From NCBI GenBank assembly GCA_963662155.1, contig OY759265.1, positions 58,147,220 through 58,211,219 on the forward strand: a stretch of 64,000 nucleotides of DNA. The letters are read 5' to 3'. The translations under genes were made by a program, and so were the position numbers. Shown here one piece after another: positions 36,891 through 46,721 of the stretch. The stretch's first letter is position 1. Each line of letters starts with the position of its first letter. This DNA comes from Lamellibrachia columna. Its lineage: Eukaryota > Annelida > Polychaeta > Sabellida > Siboglinidae. Under the pieces are notes generated by a model. It searched no databases. It had not been told where the DNA came from and worked only from the letters and a program-made list of their open reading frames with translations.

Positions 36891-37600
36891 GATGCCAACC
36901 TAAACCAGACTTCAGGGTAAAGAGGAAAGCAACAACAATACGTACGTAATACGTACGTAATGTATAATAAATACTATGTACATGTCATGTGTGTGAACAT
37001 GTAAGTGTGTGCCTATGAATAATATATTGACCTCCTTTACTGCTTTTATTTTTTATAATTCATTCAGATCTTTAGAAATTGGAATGAGCCAAATACAATA
37101 AAAAGTATTTTCCAGTTTAATAGCTGAATAATAATACAATATTTGCATCAAACCGACTATGTTTGTCTTCTAAAGTTCATAATTATGTTTAATAGAATTT
37201 CCAATCATACCGCTTGAAAATTACTTGCATAAACTAGCAGACAGAACCTGGTAAAAATTAGAATTCCGAGAAAAAAAGCCGGATTATCGTGCGTGCGGAA
37301 ACCTGTCCCATTATAGGCCATGGCTACCCCAGGTATCTGCTACCCCACTGTTGGTTGTGTACTGGCAGTCGTGTCTAATTACATGCTCACAGAAAATATA
37401 AAAATGTACGTTCACAAAGCCATAGCCAAAGCAATAGTTGTCATATCATAATTAAAAAAAATATGTGTAGTGATCAATGTCGGTTTGTAATTCAAACTAC
37501 GGCAACATTCAACTTCCCCGTTATCGCCCACATTAACACAGTATAATTGGTTTGGTAATTTACCACTGGGCCGACCTATCTCTAACTAAGCGTCATCAGC
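36891..37600. other. Intergenic sequence
   Basis: AT-rich with a short ACGTACGTAAT direct repeat at about 36935-36962. No gene or element is supported. Confidence 0.4.
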
Positions 37601-37780
37601 GTGGGGAGCGGTGGTCTAATGTGGGGAGCGGTGGTCTAATGGTTAGAGCACCCGCCTGTCGATCGAGAGGACGGTGGTTCGATTCCACCTCCGCCGTTTC
37701 GAAGCTTGGGCAACTTCGTTCACCCCACTTTGCCCGTGTCTTTCGGAAGAGACACTAAAAGCCGTTGGTCCAAATTCCTG
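37601..37780 (+). mobile_element. tRNA-derived SINE with A and B boxes
   Basis: A box TGGTCTAATGG (37632-37642) and B box GGTTCGATTCC (37676-37686) are near-perfect RNA polymerase III promoter elements. The body follows: TTTCGAAGCTTGGGCAACTT and CCCGTGTCTTTCGGAAGAGA. The first 20 bases of the head (GTGGGGAGCGGTGGTCTAAT) are present twice in tandem at 37601 and 37621. The cloverleaf cannot be closed into a normal tRNA. Confidence 0.85.
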
Positions 37781-39126
37781 CGTTAGCTCAAGATTGGGCT
37801 GTTTGGAGTATAACTACTTGAGACTTGATCATATCATTTATCATTGGGCCGAGCTGTCTCGACACCTGGGCCGAATTGTCTCAAAATCGGAGCTGAGCTG
37901 TCTTGAACTGGGCCGAGTTGTCCGTGGGCCGAGTAGTCCGAGCACCGCAGCCGTCTGGTGCACGGCCTATTCGTGGTATTGAATGTGATTTTTTTTAATA
38001 TACTTAATGCTAAAAAATCTTAAAAAGGGCACTGTCTCAAAATCACTGGGACTTTATTCATTTACCATCAAACTGGATATAAATCATTGTACAGAATTTT
38101 GGCATTCTGCAATTTCTGGTATAAAAAATTATCCGTCCCCAAATCAAATGTGGGCGATAACACAAGTTAGCAGTTTTTACTTGAATGTTACTAGATGCTA
38201 CAAACATCTGACGCTACGTGCTCATGTAGACTATTATTTTTCTTCATAAAATGCACTATCTGTAGCAATTCTTTCTTTATTCTTTGTAATAACATTATAA
38301 ATGTTACCTTTCGTTTTCGCCAACAACAACTACAGTAAGATCATGTTGAGTGCATTCCATACCACAAAGACATCTATTTATTCTAACCGCTGCAAGGAAC
38401 AAAAACAATTGTGAAAACGGTAACTGGCGACAACGTATCATTTTTGTAGATATTTAACAAATTAATTCAATTATGTAACTCAGAATTAATAAATAATTAA
38501 ATATTAATAACTAATTGCATATAATTGCACGCTTATCGATCGCAAATACATTGTTGGTATCAGCCTTATGTATAGACATAATTGTCTATTCTAAACATAC
38601 AGTATATTTGCATAAGTATCATCTTATCGGTTCACATATGAAGACCTTGGATTTATACAGCGAAATCTCGTTGAAACGCACACTTTGATTACCAATGGTT
38701 CTAGTTGGGTTAATGAATGTGCATGCAGTTTATTGAATCACTAAGTAATTCACAGTGTGTCGAGATAGTTCCCACATAAACGTACGGATTACTGAAGAAA
38801 GCAGATTATTGAAGAACGGATAACCGCGATATGAATGACTGTATATATTGAATTCGTATTATTGATTTTTTTGTATCCTACTGAACAATATAGTTGTTAT
38901 TGCTGGCATTGCTAATAAAACGCAATATGCACTCGTTATTCATGAAAATACAATTTATTCAACTGACGTACTACGTGTCCATTATCAGCAATCATACACA
39001 AGCACGAAGCACGCATGCACGCACGTATGCACGCACGCACGATCCTGGTAAAAATTCAGGAGGATGCGTCTCTACAGCCGGGGATGGATTTGGATGGTTA
39101 CTCGGAGCTAATCATATATTTCTACA
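37781..39126. other. Intergenic region upstream of UQCRH
   Basis: A GGGCCGA(G/A)(C/T)TGTC motif recurs four or five times at about 37845-37935. A GCAC-rich simple stretch lies at 39002-39040. The last 100 bp before the UQCRH ATG are more GC- and CpG-rich, as expected for a housekeeping promoter. Confidence 0.45.
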
Positions 39127-39137
39127 ACGCATGCGCA
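39127..39137 (+). promoter_or_regulatory. Candidate NRF-1 site upstream of UQCRH
   Basis: The sequence ACGCATGCGCA, read in reverse TGCGCATGCGT, differs from the palindromic NRF-1 consensus TGCGCATGCGCA at one place. It lies about 42 bp before the ATG. NRF-1 is known to control nuclear genes of the respiratory chain, so the placement is sensible, but binding is an inference. Confidence 0.5.
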
Positions 39138-39178
39138 CACTGCAATCGCATCCTGTGACTTCCCGAACACCGAGCAAG

Positions 39179-42100
39179 ATGGGTTTGAAGGACGCTGTTG
39201 TTGTTGCATCTGATCCACAGGAGGAGGAGGAGGTACTAAATAGTGTTACCTTCAAACAGTTAATGATTATGTGCATTGCTGCATACTCTGAAAACGGAAT
39301 TTTTGCGGTGCTTGTTAAGCGAATATCTGCTCAATGACGTAACTTCACTAGCCGGTCAAAAACATGAAAAGGTCATGAACGTGTGTAGCTTGTTTCTCTA
39401 ACAAGTCTTCCAGACTTTAAATATATTAAGATACCGCAAAAACATGCATTAGATAAGTTATTGTTCTTATTTCACCAACATGCATAAACAACAAACCTGA
39501 GGCTAATGCTTATTTAACAAGATTTGCCATCCAAGCCAATGGCCCAGATGGCAAGTGGACAAGGAAGCCATTGGCTTATCGAGAGTCCAACAATGTTCAT
39601 CTACTTATAACCCGCCCTCCTGAAATATGTGTCAACCTTGTTTTTAGACATATTCACGCTGCTAGCAGTTACACAATCTGTAGACAATTTGTTCCATTAT
39701 GGTTGAACTCCCAACGGAAATTTGCATCAAACCTCTCCCACCGACTGTGAAACCTCTCCCACCGACTGTGAATCAGTGTGGTTGATGCTGTGTCTGTGAC
39801 ATGTCATTGTGATTGTCCGCCTGCCTGATGACAGTTTGTTTACTCGGGTACTGGTCATAATGGCGACAGATCCAAAACGGCGACATCCTTAGTCAAAATG
39901 ACGACAAGTCGAGTCAAAACGGCGACACACTTTGGTCAAAACAGACAGATGTTGCCGCTGTGTGTATAGCTGGGTAATGGCCAGAACGGCAACAAACCAA
40001 AACAGCGACACAAATAAATAATCATGTGTAAGCAGGGTTGCTTGATTTAAATCATGATTTAAATCGCTCCAACAAAATAAAAAAAATCATTGATTTATGA
40101 TTTTTTTTACTTCCGTTTTTTTTAATCGCTGATTTATATGAATTTAACACAAGTAATTGTTTACAAGCATCGAGATCAACAAAGTTTTGTGTGTTTTTTA
40201 ATACAAAAGCACAAAGTGCGCACACTTGTGTAGCTGTATTGACACCAGATAGCCTGATAGTAAAATATTTTATGACGTGTATACCAGATTAAAAAAAAAT
40301 AAATAAATAAAAAAAATCTTATTTAAATTGACATTTTTTTTTTTAAATCATGATTTTTTTCAACCCTGTGTTTAAGCGTCATGAAAAAATAAATCAATGG
40401 TGCATATACCCGATATGGATAACCGCCAAGCCATCCTTTAAAAAAACAGTCCTTTTGGAAATCCCCCTGACTTCTTAGAAACACTGATGATGTTTCCATA
40501 GTAATCACTGCGTGTGCGTTGAGCTTCGTACCAGCTATGTCCATTCGTCATGAACACAGAACATACCATCTGGTTACTGTAATTCCAGTACACATCAGTA
40601 TCATATCTAACTAAATCATGTCCTTAAACCAGCAAATATCAGCGCTAACATAGTTTATTGTGCCTTTGAACCTATAACGGGATGGCTGGCATTACCTGAT
40701 TTCGTAGATGACAACAAATTGAAGGGCCATTGTGGCGGCAAATTAATGGGACATGTCAATATTAGAAATGGCCATTTGTCAACAACACGTAAAACACCAG
40801 TGAAAATCGTAACATTTCAAGCGTGATGTGGGTATCTATCAACATTTCTGTTATCACAAACAATCAGGAAACGTTACCTAATAAATTTGTTTACTACTAC
40901 AACACTTATGATGCTGAAATTTGGTGTATGAACGCATCTTACATGTATATAACTTTACATTCAACATTCAACTTTTGTTTAATTCATTAATTAATGTAGC
41001 AGACGTAATTCATTTATGTTAACCAAAATCTCCCTTAAATTTATCAGTAGTGACACTGTCATACTTATATGTGTATGTACGTCATTTATTTCTTTGGGGA
41101 TTTTCTCAAAGCGATATAATTTCGCATTTTGTGGCTATTTTTTACATTTACAATTTTTTTTTAAAAGTCTTGTAACATAACCACACAAATGAAACACTCC
41201 AATTTAATTAATCTGGTATATTATATAGTATTTCATGTACAATCTGTGAAGAAATGGTTAATTTATCTTAAAAACAAACTACTGAAACTATTCAATTCAA
41301 GACAAACATATAATAGCCACCCCTCAACCATTAACCTTCATGCACCGTTTTAATTAGTGAAAACTCAACTGTAAAATGCACATCATTTGCAAAACAAAAG
41401 TGCAGATTTGATGGAGAAGCACAAGAAATGGTAGTGGTTCTCGCACCACAACACCGACAATTCTCTTACAAGACCACACCCTGCTTGCAGAGGAGTCCCC
41501 ATAACACAGCAACCACTGTACTTAATAAGAAAATTTTTTAAATGAAGACTGACCTGTCTGAAATATCAGTATTCTAAAAAGTCAATGGAAATATGCATTT
41601 CCCCATATTTTCTGTGTCTATAATAATTAATCATGTTTTGCTTTCTTGTTTTTACAGGAGGAAGTTGTGGTAAGTATTTCAGAAACTTTCTATTTATTAT
41701 GTTCCAAGCTGGGCAGTGGTCTACAAGAGAGAAACTTTGCTTGTCAGATCGGGTGAAGTAATCTGTTCATCTACTTGGTGCATAGATGTGTAGTATTTGG
41801 AACTAATAGTTATTTTTCAAATAACATGACCATTTATTTTTTTAAAGTAGTTTTGCTCATTGCATTTAAATAAAATAGGGGGCTTGTTTAACTTCAAGTG
41901 ACATAACTATTGTTGTATTCTAATACACTGGCAATGATGAAGATGTTTTCATTGTGAACAGTATTGTTGTGTATTGAAATGCAGAAGATTGTTTGGAAAT
42001 AGTGGAATTGTTGGAAATAATTACACTTAAAGTGCCTGTCATTTGTGCAGAAGGCATATTATATTATGTTTGTAATATTTTTATTAACATGTAACATGTT

Positions 42101-43035
42101 AAAGTGTGATACAGTTTGAAAATACTTTTTTGATTTGCTAATGGACATTATGCTTCCTGCAGAGCCGTCTATCATTCACAAACTTCTGATTCGCTGCAGG
42201 ACCCCCAGGAGGAGCTGCGATCAAAGTGCGGCTCTTCAGGCGGGTGTGACAAGTACAAGGCAGAGCTAGACGCCTGCACGGAGCGTGTCAGCAGCCGACA
42301 GAGCACGGCGGAGACATGTACACAGGAGCTGTTTGACTTCATGCACTGCGTAGACCACTGTGTGAGTATCTCTGTATGCTCATGTCTCGATGCTGTTCCC
42401 TCTTCAGTGGTTTGACACTTGACCTGTCATGATTATTGCATACTCTTGGGTCTGTATGCATAATTCCAATTGGTACAATAACTGGATTCTATTCATGTAA
42501 CATTTTACTAGCTCGACTATTTTTTTAATGAAACTGCTATGCTAAATAAATGAACTATACTGAATATTATGTAATATCATTTTACTTTGTGCAGTATTTT
42601 TAATTCTGACTCATTTTTGACAATTTTTCAGTGACTCCCTTCAGCATTCTACACTTCTAGCTGTAGTTATTTTGAGATCAACAGATTTTTACTTAGTCTT
42701 GTGTGTGAAAATGGAAAATAATGGCACAACAATATGCCATTGTAGCACACAAAGGTTGCATTGTTGCATAAGGAAAACCTTGTCAACGTTTTGAACTTTA
42801 ATATAAAATTAATTTGCTGGGAAAATTCATTTACACTCATGTTTTGACTGATATCTAATTATAGATGATAATAATAATAAATAATAGATTCTTGTTGGCT
42901 TGACCGTACTACCCGTAGTTTTAGCTGTGTTCCATGATAAACAAATAAGATGCCAACTGAATTCATAGTAGTATGGCTAATCTGTGACTGCTTCTTTTGC
43001 AGGCAAGCAAATCCCTGTTCAGTCGTCTAAAGTAA
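39179..43035 (+). CDS. UQCRH: Cytochrome b-c1 complex subunit 6, hinge protein (UQCRH), four exons
   Basis: UQCRH is the small acidic hinge subunit of mitochondrial complex III that helps cytochrome c1 interact with cytochrome c in the intermembrane space. Exons: 39179-39232, 41658-41669, 42200-42361, 43003-43035 (TAA), totalling 86 codons plus stop; the human protein has 91. The N-terminus starts MGLKD and continues into an acidic run (DPQEEEE, then EE), as in the family. The conserved core has paired cysteines (CGSSGGC, DACTERVSSR, TCTQELFDF, VDHC) and the C-terminus SLFSRLK matches the usual LFxxLK end. The second exon is only 12 nt (EEVV), with good flanking sites (TTTACAG and GTAAGT). 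The residue pair before VDHC is HC where the human protein has HA, so this protein has an extra cysteine. A perfect AATAAA lies at 43237. The promoter side holds an NRF-1-like motif. Confidence 0.95.
39513..39618 (+). repeat. Interspersed repeat, copy A (in UQCRH intron 1)
   Basis: AACAAGATTTGCCATCCAAG through ACAAGGAAGCCATTGGCTTA to CTACTTATAACCCGCCCT. It is a close copy, in reverse, of 61332-61420, with one 18-bp block (CGAGAGTCCAACAATGTT) absent from that copy. The reading frame is open (GPDGKWTRKPLAYRES). Confidence 0.85.
40033..40368. mobile_element. hAT-type MITE, 336 bp
   Basis: The left end CAGGGTTGCTTGATTTAAAT and the right end, read in reverse, CAGGGTTGAAAAAAATCATG share CAGGGTTG and ATCATGATTT-type palindromic cores. 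Flanks TGTGTAAG (40025-40032) and TGTTTAAG (40369-40376) form an 8-bp target duplication with one change, as expected for hAT elements. The interior is AT-rich and noncoding. It lies in UQCRH intron 1. Confidence 0.85.
40377..41657. other. UQCRH intron 1, unique part
   Basis: AT-rich intron with no recognised element or exon. The preceding stretch 39840-40010 has several degenerate AAAACGGCGACA-like motifs. Confidence 0.45.
41658..41669 (+). CDS. UQCRH: 12-nt microexon of UQCRH
   Basis: The exon codes only EEVV, between TTTACAG and GTAAGT. It is phase 0 on both sides, so skipping it would shorten the acidic stretch by four residues without a frameshift. Human UQCRH has EEELV at this place, which supports its inclusion. 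Confidence 0.85.
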
Positions 43036-43236
43036 GATGGATCCTTACTGAAGATGGATCCGTGCTGTAGCTTCCTTGAACTTCTTGACCAAAGTTAGAC
43101 ATCCAACATATCCTCTGTCTGTCTATACTTGTCAACAGTCGGTGAAGAGAGAGAGAGATGCTTGATTCCACAGTATGCACAAATTGCGTTGATATGGTGG
43201 TGAATACCTCAGTTTGGTTGTAGAACAGTTCTACTT

Positions 43237-43242
43237 AATAAA
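43237..43242 (+). terminator. Polyadenylation signal AATAAA of UQCRH
   Basis: A canonical AATAAA lies 202 nt after the UQCRH stop codon and is followed within 35 nt by a TG/T-rich stretch (ATGTATGCTTGTTCTGTTT). It is the first AATAAA after the stop. Confidence 0.7.
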
Positions 43243-44165
43243 TTTGTACCCTAAGATGTATGCTTGTTCTGTTTAGCATCTTCTCAAGATCCTTTGCTGT
43301 ACACTGATAAGTGCATTTATTCATTGTTGCTGAACAAATACACGCAGATTTACAAGTAATTGCCCCCGGGGGGCACTCGATGCGTTGCCAGTATACCATC
43401 CTTGAGACAAATTACATGTTTTATGGGAATGTTTTGTGCACCAAAGCATGTTGATGCACAAAGCATGTCGATGCACGCAACATGTTTGTGTAATAAAGGG
43501 TATATATTTAGTCAGAATCTGATTTTTTTCAGAGCAATTTTGTGTAAGTTTATGTAACATTATCATGGAAAAATGCAAATTTGCCCGTTAAACAATATAT
43601 ATTTTGTTGAATTCCGGGAAGATGGTATACATATGTCTAAAACGTGTTTGGGGGGTCAATTACATAAGTGCACTCCGCTTAATTCAAAGTCATTACGTAA
43701 TTCAAAAAGCTGGATAATTTGAAGTTGGCCCGAGACTTTTATCCAGAGCTTCTGATAAATCAAACTCCTGATAACTCGAAGGGTTTTTGATTATCGTGTT
43801 CATTTCGAATTATCCAGGTTTTTCTGTACAACTAAACTGGTGAACATCCAAAATGGTCATCAAAGATGGCTTTTTGTATGCAATGCCTATTGTGCATTTG
43901 TAATGTAGTGTAAAGTAAATGCATTGCAACAACATATTCAGGTGAACTTAGAAACCACTAGAATGAATTATTCTGTTTTCTGGGATAAACTGACAAATCC
44001 ACATTTCAGGGTACGTATTTTGTTCTTGAGAAAAATTGATGTTTCCCAGGATTGATTTTGGTTGCATTTTTTTCTGCAAGTCCAGGAAACCCCACTAATC
44101 ATGTTGAGATGTAAATTTGTTTTTTAATCAAAATGTCAAGATTTTGTCCAAAAAGTGCTAATTTT
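43243..44165. other. Spacer downstream of UQCRH
   Basis: It includes a CCCCCGGGGGG palindrome at about 43363 and, at 43670-43830, a stretch whose reverse reads CAGAAAAACCTGGATAATTC then GAAATGAAC, similar to one end of pogo/Tigger-type transposons. Only one end is evident. No gene is supported. Confidence 0.4.
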
Positions 44166-45113
44166 ACTGGACTAGTGTACTACTACCACACATGGCTAGC
44201 GAGGATGATCTGACCCAGTAGTGTAGTACTACTACCACCCCTGGCTAGCGAGGATGATCTGACCCAGTAGTGTAGTACTACTACCACCCCTGGCTAGCGA
44301 CGATGATCTGACCCAGTAGTGTAGTACTATTACCACCCCTGGCTAGCGAGGATGATCTGACCCAGTAGTGTAGTACTACTGCCACCCCTGGCTAGCGAGG
44401 ATGATCTGACCCAGTAGTGTAGTACTATTACCACCCCTGGCTAGCAAGGATGATCTGACCCAGTAGTGTAGTACTACTACCACCCCTGGCTAGCGAGGAT
44501 GATCTGACCCAGTAGTGTAGTACTACTACCACCCCTGGCTAGCGAGGATGATCTGACCCAGTAGTGTAGTACTATTACCACCCCTGGCTAGCGAGGATGA
44601 TCTGACCCAGTAGTGTAGTACTACTGCCACCCCTGGCTAGCGAGGATGATCTGACCCAGTAGTGTAGTACTATTACCACCCCTGGCTAGCGAGGATGATC
44701 TGACCCAGTAGTGTAGTACTACTGCCACCCCTGGCTAGCGAGGATGATCTGACCCAGTAGTGTAGTACTACTGCCACCCCTGGCTAGAGAGGATGATCTG
44801 ACCCAGTAGTATAGCACTACTGCCACCCCTGGCTAGCGAGGATGATCTGACCCAGTAGTATAGCACTACTGCCACCCCTGGCTAGCGAGGATGATCTGAC
44901 CCAGTAGTATAGCACTACTGCCACCCCTGGCTAGCGAGGACGATCTGACTTAGTAGTATAGTACTACTGCCACCCCTGCTACTGCCACCCCTGGCTAGAG
45001 AGGACGATCTGACCCAGTAGTATAGCACTACTGCCACCCCTGGCTAGCGAGGACGATCTGACTTAGTAGTATAGTACTATTGCCACCCCTGGCTAGAGAG
45101 GACGATCTGACCC
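44166..45113. repeat. 49-bp minisatellite, about 19 units
   Basis: The unit is TAGTGTAGTACTACTACCAC plus CCCTGGCTAGCGAGGATGATCTGACCCAG. Variants ACTATTACC, ACTACTGCC and TATAGCACTAC show local duplication of unit groups. One partial unit is inserted near 44980 (CTGCTACTGCCACCCC). Confidence 0.95.
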
Positions 45114-45417
45114 TTGATTTGAAGTAATATACAAAGAGTAAACAGTAATCTCGTCTTTATTGAAAACCAACACATTCATTTGTTCAGTAATAAAAATATG
45201 TTATAAAAAATGTCTGTAATTAGCAGATTCTATACTTGGTCTGTGATGTCATGTAGAGGCTTTTAAACATACATATTTTTAATATGAGTTATTGACAGAC
45301 ACCAGCTGTTCTATAATACAGGTTAATTCTCGGGCACAAACATCCTGCTGTTACATAAATAAAATATCACAAAAATGCTTTAATATAAAGACTGCAAGTG
45401 TGAAGCATAAAACACGT

Positions 45418-45935
45418 TTCGCACACATCTCACAGACAGACAGTATATAAACAACAACATAAAACACATGTTGCACACACATCTCGCAGACAGACAGGAT
45501 ATAAACAACAACATAAAACACATGTTGCACACACATCTCACAGACAGACAGGATATAAACAACAACATAAAACACATGTTGCACACACATCTCACAGACA
45601 GACGGTATATAAACAACAACATAAAACACATGTTGCACACACATCTCACAGACAGACAGGATATAAACAACAACATAAAACACATGTTGCACACACATCT
45701 CACAGACAGACAGTATATAAACAACAACATAAAACACATGTTGCACACACATCTCACAGACAGACAGTATATAAACAACAACATAAAACACATGTTGCAC
45801 ACACATCTCACAGACAGACAGGATATAAACAACAACATAAAACACATGTTGCACACACATCTCACAGACAGACAGTATATAAACAACAACATAAAACACA
45901 TGTTGCACACACATCTCACAGACAGACAGTATAGA
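45418..45935. repeat. 54-bp minisatellite, about 9.6 units
   Basis: The unit is CATCTCACAGACAGACAGTA plus TATAAACAACAACATAAAACACATGTTGCACACA (54 bp = 18 codons). It is open on both strands and gives hydrophobic (VFYVVVYILSVCE) or polar (THLTDRQYINNNIKH) repeat peptides. The copies are nearly identical, alternating only CAGTATAT and CAGGATAT, so the array is young or homogenised. Confidence 0.95.
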
Positions 45936-46721
45936 AACGGTTGCTGAATATTTTCATAAATTTAAATATTCCTTAAACCGTTACATGTTGACATATTGGT
46001 GGGAATTTGTTGGTATACATATGCTTGTTGTTACAAATAAATAAGAGTTCTGTTTGTGTAATACCCATGATAGTCCAGTTACATATAATACATTGTTGAA
46101 TCATAAATAAACAGTGCAACCAGGTATATTGGTTACACTATGTAGTCTCATTCCCACCCGTTGGGACAACAACATTTAGTTGTAATGAAGCACGCAGGAC
46201 ATAATGCTCCACAAGTCTTCACAGTGTCATGGTTGGGTGCGTTAGATTTGTTGAAATCATTCTAATGCTTACATTAGCTACAACTCATTCTTATCCTTCA
46301 ACAGAACGGTGTCATAATTGTTAACAATGTTCTAGTTCTAATAGGTACCTTATTATATCTGACATGATGATTACCGCAGAATGTCCCATTCAAGGTACCT
46401 GGTGACATACACTTATGTGATATAACAACACAACAGATTAAAATACAAACTTATGTAAATATTATCTAATAAACCATACATATCATTGATATACATGTAT
46501 AAATATTATCTAATAAACCATACATATCATTGATATACATGTATAAATATAGTATAACAGACTCAGACATGTTATAACATGTTATAAAAACAACACAAGT
46601 GATTAATAATATGTAAACTAATGTTGGCACACAGTAATGTGATATAAGTATAAAAAAAATCTTATAGACAATTGTCATGAATCACTGTTAAGTATATTAC
46701 CATTCGTTGTAAACGAGATGT
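45936..46721. other. Region downstream of the NWD1-like stop codon
   Basis: Probably 3' UTR or spacer. A 44-bp segment ending TATCATTGATATACATGTAT is repeated twice in tandem at about 46470-46555. No AATAAA in the sense of the NWD1-like gene was found close to the stop. Confidence 0.45.

Noticed and set aside
37621..37695. Functional tRNA gene
   Set aside because: A and B boxes are good, but the acceptor stem does not pair and the sequence runs on into a SINE body found elsewhere in the window.
33721..39178. Shared bidirectional promoter of CLCC1 and UQCRH
   Set aside because: The two ATG exons are 5.5 kb apart with LINE and SINE debris between them, and UQCRH has its own GC-richer promoter region.
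45351..45947. Hydrophobic repeat protein (VFYVVVYILSVCE) or its antisense frame
   Set aside because: A stop-free 54-bp unit explains both frames; it is treated as repeat.
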